The notes under the pieces are model-generated. The model saw only the letters and a program-made list of their open reading frames with translations. It was not told the DNA's origin and searched no databases. From contig NZ_BLWF01000002.1 in NCBI RefSeq assembly GCF_013167955.1, forward strand, positions 475,185-539,184: DNA of 64,000 nt, given 5' to 3'. The DNA is from Thermanaeromonas sp. C210 (lineage in GTDB: Bacteria > Bacillota > DSM-521 > Neomoorellales > Neomoorellaceae). Position 1 is the first letter of the stretch. Every line of letters begins with the position of its first letter. Shown here in pieces: positions 27,632-36,559 of the stretch. The position numbers were made by a program, and so were the translations under genes.

Positions 27632-28567
27632 TTAATCCCCGCCCTTAAAAAGGGCTTGTCCCCCGTGTCCTGCCCGCCGGGCCAGGAAGCAGCGGGGCCG
27701 GCCGGCATAATCCTTTATGATTTCTCCGGCGGTGTATGCCCCGAGGGCGGCGGCCAGTTGGGCCATTGCCGGACCCTGGCCAGGGCCTATTTCCACGGCC
27801 AGCAGCCCCCCCGGTTTCAAGAGGGCGGCCGCCTGGGGCAGGAGGCGGCGGTAGAGGTCCAAGCCGTCCGGTCCCCCGTCCAGGGCCAGCCGGGGCTCGT
27901 GGCGCACCTCCCGGGGCAGCTTTTCCCACTCGCCTGCGGGAATATAGGGAAGATTGGCCACCACCGCGTCCACGCCGGCCCCGGCCACCTCCCGCTGCTT
28001 CAAGAGGGGCTCCAGCAAATCCCCTTCCTCCCAACGGATCCTCTCTGCCACTCCTAAGCGCCGGGCATTTTCCGCCGCCACCCTTAAGGCCCCTTTGCTG
28101 ATATCCAGGGCATAAATAAAAGCCCGGGGGAGATAATAGGCCAGGCTCACGGCGATGGCGCCGCTACCGGTGCCCACATCGGCCACCACCCAGGGTCTGT
28201 CCCTGTCCGCCCGGTTCAGGACCGCTTCAACCAGGACCTCCGTGTCGCCCCGCGGGATCAGTACGTCCGGCGTCACCTTGAAGGGCAGCCCCATAAACTC
28301 CCGGCAGCCGGTGAGATACTGGAGGGGGTAGCCTTCACTCCTCCGGGCTACCAGGCGAAGGTATTCCTCCACGGTCTCCCCGGCCAGAAGATACTCCCGG
28401 CGGGCCAGCAGCTGGGGCCTTGTTAGGCCGCTGACGGCGGCCAGCAGGACCTCGGCCTCCAGCCGCGGCTCTTCCACGCCGGCCCTTCTCAAACGGGAAG
28501 TGGCTTTCTCGAGGGCTTCTCCCAGGGTCATCTCCGGGAGCCCCCTACCCCTCTCGTCCACGGCCAA
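27632..28567 (-). CDS. prmC: Release-factor glutamine methyltransferase
   Basis: Methylates the GGQ glutamine of RF1/RF2. It is 311 aa: an N-terminal helical domain and a SAM-binding domain with VADVGTGSGAIAVSLA. The catalytic motif reads VANLPYIP, whereas most PrmC have NPPY, so the second residue is Leu. The TTG start at 28567 lies 3 nt past the prfA stop with GGAGGG 10 nt upstream, coupling it to prfA. Confidence 0.93.
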   Translation of the reverse strand: MAVDERGRGLPEMTLGEALEKATSRLRRAGVEEPRLEAEVLLAAVSGLTRPQLLARREYLLAGETVEEYLRLVARRSEGYPLQYLTGCREFMGLPFKVTPDVLIPRGDTEVLVEAVLNRADRDRPWVVADVGTGSGAIAVSLAYYLPRAFIYALDISKGALRVAAENARRLGVAERIRWEEGDLLEPLLKQREVAGAGVDAVVANLPYIPAGEWEKLPREVRHEPRLALDGGPDGLDLYRRLLPQAAALLKPGGLLAVEIGPGQGPAMAQLAAALGAYTAGEIIKDYAGRPRCFLARRAGHGGQALFKGGD

Positions 28568-28571
28568 CTTC

Positions 28572-29645
28572 TCACTTACCCTCCATTTGTTTTAGCCGCT
28601 CCGCCTGGTCATTGGTGATCAGGGCCTCGATGATCTCGTCCAGGTCGCCATCCAGCACCGTATCCAGCCGGTGCAGGGTCATGCCGATGCGGTGATCGGT
28701 AACCCGGTTCTGGGGGAAATTATAAGTGCGAATGCGCTCGCTGCGGTCTCCCGTCCCCACCTGGGAACGCCGCGTGGCCGCCAGTTCGTCCTGCTGCTGG
28801 GAGCGGGCCATATCCAGAAGCCGGGCCCGCAGGACTTTGAGGGCCTTTTCCTTATTCTTGAGCTGGGACCTCTCGTCCTGGCAACTCACTACCAGGCCGG
28901 TGGGTAAATGGGTGATGCGGACGGCCGAATAGGTGGTATTCACCGACTGGCCCCCGTGCCCGCTGGAACAGAAAATATCGATGCGCAGATCTTCGGGCTT
29001 AATCTCGACCTCCACTTCTTCCGCCTCCGGCAGTACAGCGACGGTGGCGGTAGAAGTATGAATGCGGCCGCCGGACTCGGTCACCGGAATGCGCTGGACC
29101 CGGTGGACGCCGCTCTCAAACTTAAGGCGGCTATAGGCCCCGCGTCCTTCTATGAAGAGAATAATTTCTTTAAAACCGCCCAGCTCCGTAGGATGGGAAT
29201 CCATTATCTCCGTCCGCCAGCCTTTATTTTCAGCGTAACGCTGATACATGCGGAAAAGGTCGGCAGCAAAGAGGGCCGCCTCTTCCCCTCCAGCGCCAGC
29301 GCGGATTTCCATTATAATGTTTTTTTCATCGTTGGGGTCCTTGGGCAACAAGAGAATCTTGAGCCTCTGCTTTAGGTTTTCCCTTTCTTCCTCCAGACTT
29401 TCTATTTCTTCCTTGAGGAGTTCCATAAATTCCCTGTCCTGTTCCCTTTCCAGCATTTCCCGGGCCGCGGTCAAATCCTCTTCCACCTGGCGGTAACGCC
29501 GGAAGGTAGTCACAATCCCTTCCAGCTCTGCGTGGGCCTTGGCAGTTTTCTGCAGGCGGGCCGGGTCGGTTACCACGGCCGGATCGGTCATGAGCCTGCT
29601 CAGTTCTTCATACTTATCTTCCAGCTCCTGCAGCTTCTCCAGCAC
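28572..29645 (-). CDS. prfA: Peptide chain release factor 1
   Basis: Recognises UAA/UAG and triggers peptide release. It is 357 aa. GGQ motif in [24 protein letters not shown]. The anticodon-mimicking loop region is around [21 protein letters not shown]. The GTG start at 29645 is 8 nt after AAAGGAGG and overlaps the end of the DUF1385 gene by 32 bp. Followed immediately by its modifying enzyme PrmC. Confidence 0.97.
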   Translation of the reverse strand: MLEKLQELEDKYEELSRLMTDPAVVTDPARLQKTAKAHAELEGIVTTFRRYRQVEEDLTAAREMLEREQDREFMELLKEEIESLEEERENLKQRLKILLLPKDPNDEKNIIMEIRAGAGGEEAALFAADLFRMYQRYAENKGWRTEIMDSHPTELGGFKEIILFIEGRGAYSRLKFESGVHRVQRIPVTESGGRIHTSTATVAVLPEAEEVEVEIKPEDLRIDIFCSSGHGGQSVNTTYSAVRITHLPTGLVVSCQDERSQLKNKEKALKVLRARLLDMARSQQQDELAATRRSQVGTGDRSERIRTYNFPQNRVTDHRIGMTLHRLDTVLDGDLDEIIEALITNDQAERLKQMEGK

Positions 29646-30531
29646 TTACCTCACCTCCTTTGGCAGTGTCCTCCTCCCGGGCGGCCGCGAGGGCCTTGAG
29701 GGCCACTTCCAGCATGCCGTCATCAGGCTCCCGGGTGGTAAGCCTTTGCAACCACAAGCCGGGGGCCACCACGGCCCGGACCGGTAGCGAATTCATGTGA
29801 CGGCTGGAAAATTTCATAATTTCATAGGCTACCCCTGCTACCACCGGTAACAGTACCAGCCTGGAGGCCAGCCGCCACAGAAGCCCTCCCTTCCCCAGGA
29901 GAGAGAAAAAAACGATGGTCAGTACCAGTACTAGGAGGAGAAAGCTCGTGCCGCACCGGGGATGGAGGGTAGAATAGGGGCGCACCTTCTCTACCGTCAA
30001 CTCTTCGCCAGCTTCCAGGGCGTTAATAACTTTATGCTCGGCCCCGTGGTATTGAAACACCCTCTGGATTTCCTTTACCCGGGAAATGGCCCAGACGTAG
30101 GCCAAAAAGAGGGCCAACCGCAAGACACCTTCTAAAAGGTTCTGCCCGTAAAAGGGCAGGACGCGCTGGGAAAGCGCGGCCAAGGCCGCCGGCAAAAGGA
30201 CAAAGAGGGCCACGGCCACCGCGAGGGCCAGGCCTACGGTTAGGATGAGATCCCGGGTGGTGAGCTCCTCATCCTCCTCTTCCAGGGCCAGGTTAGCCGA
30301 AAGACTGAGGTAACGGATCCCCAGGACCAGGGATTCGATGAGGGCCACGACCCCGCGGAAAAAGGGCCACTTTAGTACGGGGTGGCGCGCCGCCCAAGAA
30401 GTAAAGGGCTGGGACTCCACCAGGATATCACCGGCCGGCCGTCGGACAGCCACCGCCAGCCGCCGGGGACCGCGCATCATAACTCCTTCAATGACGGCCT
30501 GACCGCCGTACTGAACTTCCGGCCTGCTCCA
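29614..30531 (-). CDS. DUF1385 multi-pass membrane protein; start unclear, possible frameshift
   Basis: Conserved membrane protein of the YqhQ/DUF1385 family. Signature [19 protein letters not shown] near the N-terminus, [23 protein letters not shown] in the middle, [10 protein letters not shown], and about four helices. Function unknown. The frame is open far upstream, but that stretch lies inside rpmE. Between the rpmE stop (30569) and the conserved YGGQ motif there is no ATG, GTG or TTG in frame. ATG 30530-30532 is out of frame by one; removing one base in the CCGG that follows would give MEQAEVQYGGQ. Coordinates are therefore approximate at the 5' end. Confidence 0.8.
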   Translation of the reverse strand, partial: WSRPEVQYGGQAVIEGVMMRGPRRLAVAVRRPAGDILVESQPFTSWAARHPVLKWPFFRGVVALIESLVLGIRYLSLSANLALEEEDEELTTRDLILTVGLALAVAVALFVLLPAALAALSQRVLPFYGQNLLEGVLRLALFLAYVWAISRVKEIQRVFQYHGAEHKVINALEAGEELTVEKVRPYSTLHPRCGTSFLLLVLVLTIVFFSLLGKGGLLWRLASRLVLLPVVAGVAYEIMKFSSRHMNSLPVRAVVAPGLWLQRLTTREPDDGMLEVALKALAAAREEDTAKGGEVSAGEAAGAGR

Positions 30532-30568
30532 TAGGAAAAAGCAGAGCCTGCGGCTCCGCCTTTCTCCC

Positions 30569-30769
30569 CTACTGGCCGTATTTCTTCCTGAAGCGTTCAA
30601 TCCGGCCACCGCGTTCCACCACCCGCTGCCGCGTCCCCGTATAGAAGGGATGGCAGTTTGAACAAACCTCCACCCGGATTTCCTTCTTGGTGGACCGGGT
30701 TTCAATTACGTTGCCACAAGCGCAAATAATGCGCGCCTTATCGTAGGGAGGATGAATATCGGGTTTCAC
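30569..30769 (-). CDS. rpmE: Ribosomal protein L31 (zinc-type)
   Basis: A 66-residue L31 with the zinc-binding cysteines CACGN and [10 protein letters not shown], the C+ form. The GTG start at 30769 is spaced 6 nt from GGAGGTGA. It heads the operon rpmE-DUF1385-prfA-prmC-sua5-mntP-ywlE. Confidence 0.97.
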   Translation of the reverse strand: MKPDIHPPYDKARIICACGNVIETRSTKKEIRVEVCSNCHPFYTGTRQRVVERGGRIERFRKKYGQ

Positions 30770-30807
30770 TTTATTTCACCTCCGGGGTACGAGATTAAAG
30801 CTATTTT

Positions 30808-30836
30808 AGTATAGCACAGATGCCATACCCCTGCAA
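30808..30836 (-). promoter_or_regulatory. Sigma-A promoter of the rpmE-prfA operon
   Basis: Minus strand TTGCAG (30831-30836), 17-bp spacer, TATACT (30808-30813), about 40 bp upstream of the rpmE start. Confidence 0.6.
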
Positions 30837-31078
30837 AGGGCTCTGACCCCAGGTGAAGGGTCCGGGAAGCCCCGCGCCCGCAAATCGAGCACCGTGCTGG
30901 CCTCCAAAGTTTGAAGCAGGGGCGAAAGCTAAAGGGCACGCGGGGCGATTACTGGGTAAGGCCCCCGGGCAGAGGTGGATTGGCCCGCGGTTATAGAGGA
31001 TTTACTATGGGAATGTAGGGGACCGCCGGCCAAGGGAACGGCTCACCGATAGGGCAATCCATGGCCGGGAGGGATTTT

Positions 31079-31240
31079 ATGGGCCTTTGCATTTACGGCG
31101 GGAAGCCGGCCGGACTTTTCCGCCGGAAGCAGCGGGAGTGGGCAGAAAAGCGGAACCGCGGTTGGGCCGAAATGGTCAGCCGGGCCAAGGCTGCAGCTCT
31201 AGGCGAGGGCCCGGCGGGATTTCTGGGAAAGCTCAATTAA
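31079..31240 (+). CDS. Candidate 53-residue basic protein, unknown
   Basis: ATG 31079 lies 5 nt behind GGGAGGGA. It reads MGLCIYGGKPAGLF, then RRKQREWAEKRNRGWAEM, and ends GFLGKLN. It is strongly basic and probably helical in the middle. Third positions are G/C-rich, as in real genes here. It is the only plus-strand gene in a long minus-strand stretch and lies in the 738-bp gap between rpmE and the LysM/M23 gene. I recognise no family; the rest of that gap shows no other gene. Confidence 0.4.
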   Translation: MGLCIYGGKPAGLFRRKQREWAEKRNRGWAEMVSRAKAAALGEGPAGFLGKLN

Positions 31241-31463
31241 CAGCTTGTTGCAATAGCCGCCGGCGGTTTTATCTTGCCCGGTGAAGGATGGGGCGCCCTG
31301 GTCGCTGGTTGGGAACAGGCGCGAGATATTTCTAAATTCTTCCTTACCGGAGACGGCTGGTTTACCTACAACTTGCTGGTCCACGCTGCAAGGCTCTATT
31401 AGCCCGCCATGGACACCGGGTAGTGAGCCGCCACCCGGCGCCAGTTTAAGCCCGCCCGTGGGG

Positions 31464-31494
31464 CAAAGAAAAGCCCCCGCTCTGTGGCGAGGGC
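31464..31494 (-). terminator. Terminator of the LysM/M23 gene
   Basis: Minus strand GCCCTCGC pairs with GCGGGGGC (loop CACAGA) and is followed by TTTTCTTT. Confidence 0.7.
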
Positions 31495-31507
31495 CCCTAC
31501 CAGGCCA

Positions 31508-32413
31508 TTACTTGTCCGGCATGCCGCCCAGCAACCGCAGGGGATTTACCGTCTGGTCCTGTTTCCAGATTTCAAAATGCAGGTGAGGTCCCGTAGCCCT
31601 GCCGCTACTTCCCACCAAGGCGATGGCCTCGCCCGCATCCACGAACTCGCCCGCGGTCACCAGGTTGTCCCGGTTATGGGCGTACACCGTCCGGTATCCG
31701 TCGCCGTGATCGAGGATCACCGTCCGCCCGTAAATGCCGTTGCGCCAGCCGGAAAAGGCCACCGTACCTTCACGGGCTGCCCGGATGGTCGCCCCTTCCT
31801 CGGCCGCAATATCTAGGCCGTGGTGGAACTCCTGATTTCGCCAGCCGAAGCCGGAGGTAATGGCCCCTATCAAGGGCCACAGGAAGGAAGTCAAACGGCT
31901 CCGGGAGACGGGCCGCATAACGGCTTTGTCCTCCCGCCTTACGGGGTCTTCCGGAAGGGTCAGGACGGTTCCCACCTGCAGGGTACGGGGATTGGTAATC
32001 CCGTTGGCCGCCATGATCTCGGCTACCGACAGGCCGAAGGCCCGGGCGACTTCCCAGAGGGTGTCGCCCTGAACAACCTCATAGGTGCGCTCCGGTTCAT
32101 AGGGCAGCACAAGAAACTGTCCCGGCGAGAGGACCGCTTCTACCTCCAGGTCGTTCATGGCCGCCAGGAGTTCCCGGTTAATCCTGAAGTTGCGCGCTAT
32201 GCCCGTGATGGTATCTCCTTCTTCAACCTGGTAAAGTCGGGTGAAACTGTTCACCCGCGCCGCCAGCTCGGCGTACTCGGCCGGCGCCACGGCGGCGGCC
32301 ACCTGCTGCAGGTCCTCAACCACGGCTGCCTGGGCTGCGGGTCCCCCAAGACTGGCGGCGAAAAGGGCCAGGAGAACCACGCTCACCCCCACAACCGTCC
32401 GGCGGAGGAACAT
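31508..32413 (-). CDS. Secreted LysM-domain M23 metallopeptidase
   Basis: A cell-wall endopeptidase, 301 aa. Signal peptide (VSVVLLALFAASLGGPAAQA), two LysM repeats (about residues 60-105 and 110-155), and a C-terminal M23/lysostaphin-type domain with HHGLDIA and HLHFEIW zinc-binding motifs plus YGRTVILDHGDGYRTVYAH. It probably remodels peptidoglycan in growth or sporulation. The ATG follows AAGGGGTGAT. It has its own promoter and terminator, so is likely monocistronic. Confidence 0.93.
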   Translation of the reverse strand: MFLRRTVVGVSVVLLALFAASLGGPAAQAAVVEDLQQVAAAVAPAEYAELAARVNSFTRLYQVEEGDTITGIARNFRINRELLAAMNDLEVEAVLSPGQFLVLPYEPERTYEVVQGDTLWEVARAFGLSVAEIMAANGITNPRTLQVGTVLTLPEDPVRREDKAVMRPVSRSRLTSFLWPLIGAITSGFGWRNQEFHHGLDIAAEEGATIRAAREGTVAFSGWRNGIYGRTVILDHGDGYRTVYAHNRDNLVTAGEFVDAGEAIALVGSSGRATGPHLHFEIWKQDQTVNPLRLLGGMPDK

Positions 32414-32470
32414 GACACATGATCACCCCTTAAACTTTGGGATAATTGGTATTGCTTTCCTCCCAAGTCT

Positions 32471-32499
32471 GTTATATTGTAACCTGCAGCAGGTGAAAA
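32471..32499 (-). promoter_or_regulatory. Candidate promoter of the LysM/M23 gene
   Basis: Minus strand TTTTCA (32494-32499), 17-bp spacer, TATAAC (32471-32476). Confidence 0.45.
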
Positions 32500-32518
32500 T
32501 ATACGCCAATCGGCGCTA

Positions 32519-33835
32519 TTAAACCCTCAGGCGCTCACTTTCACGGGGAAATAGGGCAGGCAGGGCTCGCAGGAGATCTTTGTTGCTCCTGGTCTTCTTC
32601 ATGGCGTCGATGAGCATTTCGGCTACTTCCACGGTGCCGAGATTGGCCGTAACCCGGCGGAAGTGCCACACCAGTTCCAGCTCCTCGGGGGATAACAGGA
32701 GCTCCTCGCGGCGCGTACCGGAACGCTTTACATCAATGGCCGGGAAGATCCGCCGCTCGGCCAGTTTGCGGTCCAGGATAAGCTCCATGTTGCCGGTACC
32801 TTTAAACTCCTCGAAGATTACTTCGTCCATGCGGCTGCCGGTTTCGATGAGGGCGGTGGCCACAATGGTGAGGCTTCCTCCCTCTTCCACCTTGCGGGCC
32901 GCACCGAAGAAGCGCTTGGGCTTGTACAGGGCCGCAGGGTCCACGCCGCCCGAAAGGGTACGGCCGCTGGGCGGCACCACTAGGTTATGGGCCCGGGCCA
33001 GGCGGGTGATGCTGTCCAGAAGGACCACTACATCCTTCTTATGCTCCACCAAGCGCTTTGCCCTTTCCAGGACCATGTCCGCCACTTTTACATGATTTTC
33101 CGGCAGTTCATCGAAGGTAGAACTGACCACTTCCCCCTTTACCGAGCGCTCGATATCCGTGACCTCCTCCGGCCTCTCATCGATTAACAGGATTATTAAT
33201 TGGATTTCGGGATAGTTGGTGGTGATGCTGTTGGCGATTTTCTTGAGGAGCACCGTCTTGCCGGCCTTGGGGGGGGAAACTATCAGGGCGCGCTGTCCTT
33301 TGCCGAGGGGAGCAATGAGGTCGATGATGCGGGTGGAGGGGTCTCCTTCGGGCGTCTCCAGGGTTAACCGCTCCTGGGGGTAAATGGGGGTGAGGGCGTC
33401 GAAGTGCAGCCGTTCGAGACAGGTTTCCGGATTTTCCTGGTTTACCTTTTCTACCCGCAGAAGGGCAAAGAACCGCTCGTTATCTTTGGGCGGCCGTACC
33501 AGTCCCTTCACCTTGTCCCCGGTACGCAGGTCAAAACGCCGTATCTGCGAAGGAGATACGTAGATATCGTCTTCGCTGGGCAGGTAGGCAAAGGGCCTCA
33601 AGAACCCGTACCCGTCGGGCAGGATTTCCAGGATGCCCTGGGCCTGCAGGTGGTCCTCATTCTCCTCGGCCGTTTCCGGCTGCTCCGCCTGCTGGCGCTG
33701 GGCCAGGGCCTTGGCCAGCTCAAAGACCAGCTCCTTCTTGCGCAGGCGGTAATAGCCGGTGAGCCCTATTTCCCGCGCTATGCGGTAAAGCTCCACCATG
33801 GTCTTGCTTTCTAATTCGGCAGTATCCAAGAACAA
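32519..33835 (-). CDS. rho: Transcription termination factor Rho
   Basis: Hexameric RNA helicase, 438 aa. An N-terminal helical Rho_N domain ([21 protein letters not shown]), a cold-shock-like RNA-binding domain (about 65-130: [12 protein letters not shown]), and a RecA-type ATPase with Walker [14 protein letters not shown] and Q/R loops. No insertion in the RNA-binding domain. The TTG at 33835 has GGAGG 4 nt upstream; TTG 33829 with better spacing would give [14 protein letters not shown] and may be the true start. It follows fsa by 15 bp. Confidence 0.97.
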   Translation of the reverse strand: MFLDTAELESKTMVELYRIAREIGLTGYYRLRKKELVFELAKALAQRQQAEQPETAEENEDHLQAQGILEILPDGYGFLRPFAYLPSEDDIYVSPSQIRRFDLRTGDKVKGLVRPPKDNERFFALLRVEKVNQENPETCLERLHFDALTPIYPQERLTLETPEGDPSTRIIDLIAPLGKGQRALIVSPPKAGKTVLLKKIANSITTNYPEIQLIILLIDERPEEVTDIERSVKGEVVSSTFDELPENHVKVADMVLERAKRLVEHKKDVVVLLDSITRLARAHNLVVPPSGRTLSGGVDPAALYKPKRFFGAARKVEEGGSLTIVATALIETGSRMDEVIFEEFKGTGNMELILDRKLAERRIFPAIDVKRSGTRREELLLSPEELELVWHFRRVTANLGTVEVAEMLIDAMKKTRSNKDLLRALPALFPRESERLRV

Positions 33836-33850
33836 ACAACCTCCGTGTAT

Positions 33851-34498
33851 TTATTTGTTTTTCAGTTTTTCCCAGTCCGCCAAAAACCGGGCCAACCCGG
33901 CGTCGGTGAGGGGATGCTTGATCATTTGGTTTAGCACCCCATAGGGTACCGTAGCGATGTCAGCCCCCAGCCGGGCTGCTTCAAGCACGTGCAGGGGATG
34001 GCGTATGCTGGCGGCAATGATTTCGGTGGAGAAACCGTACTGGGCAAAGATGGGAACGAGGTCGGATAGAATTTCCATGCCCCTGTGGCTTATGTCGTCC
34101 AGGCGGCCCACAAAAGGGCTGACGTACGTGGCGCCGGCCAGCGCGGCCAACAGGGCCTGGTTGGCGGAAAAAATCAGGGTGACGTTGGTTTTAATACCTT
34201 CGGCCGAAAGTTGTTTGACCGCCTTCAATCCCTCGGCGGTCATGGGTATTTTTACCACCACGTTAGGGTGGATGGAGGCCAGATCCCTTGCTTCCCGCAC
34301 CATGCCCGGGGCGTCCTGGCTGATAACTTCGGCACTTACCGGACCGTCCACAATGTGGCAGATCTCCTCCACTACCTGGCGCAGCGGCCGGCCCTCCCGG
34401 GCTACAAGGGAAGGATTGGTCGTTACACCAGAAATTATACCCAGATCGTTGGCGGCTTTAATCTCGTCAATGTTGGCTGTATCAAGAAATATGCGCAA
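33851..34498 (-). CDS. fsa: Transaldolase / fructose-6-phosphate aldolase
   Basis: Small TalC/FSA-type enzyme, 215 aa, class I aldolase. Schiff-base lysine in [14 protein letters not shown]; other motifs are [24 protein letters not shown] and [12 protein letters not shown]. Family members of this length are usually true transaldolases in Firmicutes (ywjH). TTG 34498 is preceded by GAGGAGGTG. Between fba and rho, as in Bacillus. Confidence 0.94.
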   Translation of the reverse strand: MRIFLDTANIDEIKAANDLGIISGVTTNPSLVAREGRPLRQVVEEICHIVDGPVSAEVISQDAPGMVREARDLASIHPNVVVKIPMTAEGLKAVKQLSAEGIKTNVTLIFSANQALLAALAGATYVSPFVGRLDDISHRGMEILSDLVPIFAQYGFSTEIIAASIRHPLHVLEAARLGADIATVPYGVLNQMIKHPLTDAGLARFLADWEKLKNK

Positions 34499-34564
34499 AA
34501 AACACACCTCCTCAGGAAGTTCAACTTTCAGGCGGGATCCACAAGGCCCCCTTTACCCCGGTTG

Positions 34565-35419
34565 CTACGCACGTCCGGTGGAACCGAAGACACGCATCTT
34601 GTGGCGGATGACTTCGCGGGCAGCTTCCCTGGCAGGACCCAGTACTTTGCGGGGATCTATTTCTTCTGGCCTGGTGGCCAGTACCTCCCGCATTTTTTTT
34701 ACAAAGGCCATGCGGATATCGGTATCGATATTGACCTTGCGAACTCCCAGGGCGACGGCCCGGCGGATGTCCTCGTCGGGTACCCCGGAAGAGCCATGGA
34801 GCACCAGGGGTATGCCGGTAAGCTCCCGAATGGTTTTAAGGCGTTCAAAGTCCAGGCGCGGCACTCCGCGGTAGGGTCCGTGGGCGGTCCCAATGGCTAC
34901 CGCTAAGGCATCCACCCCGGTTTCTGTCACAAAGCGCCGGGCCTCGCCCGGATCGGTCAGGGTTGCCTCCCACCCGGCCACCTGGACGTGATCCTCAGTA
35001 CCGCCGATGCGGCCCAGCTCTCCCTCCACCGATACCCCCATGGCCCGGGCTACTTCCACCACCTGCCGGGTCAGAGAAATGTTTTCCTCCAGGGGCAATC
35101 TGGAACCGTCCACCATTACCGAAGTAAAGCCGGCCCGCAGAGCCTGCCAGACCTGCTGCTGGTCGGTACCGTGGTCCAGGTGCAACACCACCGGTACCCG
35201 CGTGCTGCTTGCTGCCGCGCGGACCAGGGCGACTATGTAATCCAGACCCGCGTATTTCAGGGCCCCCTGGCTGGCCTGGATAACCACCGGGGAGGCTTCT
35301 GCTTCGGCCGCCTCCACAATGGCCTGGACAATTTCCATGTTATTGCAGTTAAAGGCTCCCACGGCAAAGGATTCGACCTCTGCCTTCTTTAGAACTTCTG
35401 CCAATGTTACCAACGGCAT
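34565..35419 (-). CDS. fba: Class II fructose-1,6-bisphosphate aldolase
   Basis: Zinc-dependent aldolase of glycolysis/gluconeogenesis, 284 aa. Motifs: FAVGAFNCNNMEIVQAI, VVLHLDHGTD with zinc ligand His, GFTSVMVDGSRLPLEENI, VEGELGRIGGTED, HGSSGVPDEDIRRAV, and VNIDTDIRMAF. Downstream of spo0F and the Cys-rich gene. Confidence 0.95.
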   Translation of the reverse strand: MPLVTLAEVLKKAEVESFAVGAFNCNNMEIVQAIVEAAEAEASPVVIQASQGALKYAGLDYIVALVRAAASSTRVPVVLHLDHGTDQQQVWQALRAGFTSVMVDGSRLPLEENISLTRQVVEVARAMGVSVEGELGRIGGTEDHVQVAGWEATLTDPGEARRFVTETGVDALAVAIGTAHGPYRGVPRLDFERLKTIRELTGIPLVLHGSSGVPDEDIRRAVALGVRKVNIDTDIRMAFVKKMREVLATRPEEIDPRKVLGPAREAAREVIRHKMRVFGSTGRA

Positions 35420-35458
35420 GTTTTTCCCCCGCTTTAGTTTATCGACCTGCGAGTTCCT

Positions 35459-35887
35459 TCATGCTTCAGTATTATTATTACCCCCACATGCGTTGCCGAG
35501 CCATCCCTCCCCGACTAGGCCCAGATCCTGGGCCAATTCGGCCAGGGACCGCTCGTGGAGGGTTACTGCCCGGCGCACCAGGTGCCCGGGCCCCAGGAAA
35601 CCCACTTCCAGGCCCGTGTCCTCACAGATCAACGTACGGAGGCTTCCTCCCCAAAGGTCCCGGCGGGCGACCGGCCAGAAATGGGAATTACCGCACATGG
35701 TGCAGTTGAGCTGCAGCCAACAACAGTTTCCCTTCTGCCTTCCGATCCCCAGTAAAGGGGTACCGCAGGAACACTCCAGCCAGCAGGAGCGCCCCCCGCC
35801 CAGGGCGAAAAGGGAGAGGCTGTAAACTTCCAGGCAGCCGCATTCCGGGCAGCGTAAAGCACAGAATACGGTAGTGGGAATGAGCAT
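35459..35887 (-). CDS. Cys-rich zinc-ribbon-like protein, unknown function
   Basis: A 142-residue protein with three cysteine knuckles: RCPECGCLE (residues 12-20), LECSCG (37-42) and NCTMCGNSHF (61-70), plus other Cys at 9, 35, 55, 56 and 88. The C-terminal part (LHERSLAELAQDLGLVGEGW) is likely helical. It looks like a metal-binding protein of about three zinc sites; I do not recognise the family. It lies between spo0F and fba, where Bacillus has nothing, so a link to sporulation signalling is possible but unproven. Confidence 0.75.
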   Translation of the reverse strand: MLIPTTVFCALRCPECGCLEVYSLSLFALGGGRSCWLECSCGTPLLGIGRQKGNCCWLQLNCTMCGNSHFWPVARRDLWGGSLRTLICEDTGLEVGFLGPGHLVRRAVTLHERSLAELAQDLGLVGEGWLGNACGGNNNTEA

Positions 35888-36005
35888 AGATTTTCCCCCT
35901 CATGCTCCCTGACTCCATAAAATTCGCTACTCCGGCGCCGAATCCTCCAGTTCCCCGGCCCTAGATGCCAGAGGCCCGGTTTTCTATCCCGGACCCCTGT
36001 AAGGT

Positions 36006-36404
36006 TCAAATCAGTATGGCTTCCAGTTCCCAACAGTAATCGCAGGTTAGAGCAGAATTGACCATTGTGTACAGGGTTGAAAGATCGAAGGGTTTGTGAA
36101 GCAAATATCGAGCTCCTAACTTTTGGGCCTGCTCCGCTAGCTCTTTGTCCTCGTAGGCGGTGATGGCGATCACCGGCAGGTGGTAGGAGCGCTTATGTAG
36201 CTCCCGCAGAAAATCCACCCCGTTCATGCCCGGCATTTTCATATCCACGATGGCGAGGCTCGGCTTCTCGGTAAGTATTTTTCGCAGACCTTCCTCTCCG
36301 CTGGCGGCCATGCTCACCTTAAAGCCTGCCTGACGTAAAGCCTCTACCAAAAGACGGCGTACGCCCGGCTGGTCATCTACGATTAGAATTAACTCCTCCT
36401 TCAG
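36006..36404 (-). CDS. spo0F: Spo0F-type single-domain response regulator; CTG start
   Basis: Phosphorelay intermediate for sporulation entry: a stand-alone receiver domain, 132 aa. Starting at CTG 36404 (GGGGAGGTGA ends 6 nt upstream; in-frame TGA just before) gives MKEELILIVDDQPG. It places the functional residues at D10, D11, D54 (IVDMKMPG), T82 (AITAY) and K104 (HKPF), the same numbers as in Bacillus Spo0F. ATG, GTG and TTG are absent until TTG 36350, which would delete the acidic pocket. Neighbours fba-fsa-rho-rpmE confirm the identity. Confidence 0.88.
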   Translation of the reverse strand: MKEELILIVDDQPGVRRLLVEALRQAGFKVSMAASGEEGLRKILTEKPSLAIVDMKMPGMNGVDFLRELHKRSYHLPVIAITAYEDKELAEQAQKLGARYLLHKPFDLSTLYTMVNSALTCDYCWELEAILI

Positions 36405-36410
36405 ACCAGC

Positions 36411-36545
36411 TCACCTCCCCATCCCCTGAGGGAGACTCCTAGAGGCGTCGATCCGCTTGGCTAAAGGCTTCGCTTTCTTTTTTTCGCTTCCCTCCTTGAG
36501 AACTATATTCGCCACCAAGGCCAAAAGTCCTTTCCCGTTACCCAT
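36411..36545 (-). CDS. Candidate 44-residue basic protein upstream of spo0F
   Basis: Reads MGNGKGLLALVANIVLKEGS, then a Lys-rich EKKKAKPLAKRID segment, ending GMGR. Its stop codon (TGA 36411-36413) lies within the spo0F SD, GGGGAGGTGA, so translation could be coupled to the CTG start. There is no clear SD for its ATG at 36545, which follows the alr stop closely. A leader peptide for spo0F or a chance ORF; no family recognised. Confidence 0.35.
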   Translation of the reverse strand: MGNGKGLLALVANIVLKEGSEKKKAKPLAKRIDASRSLPQGMGR

Positions 36546-36559
36546 CCGAGAGGTTAAAA

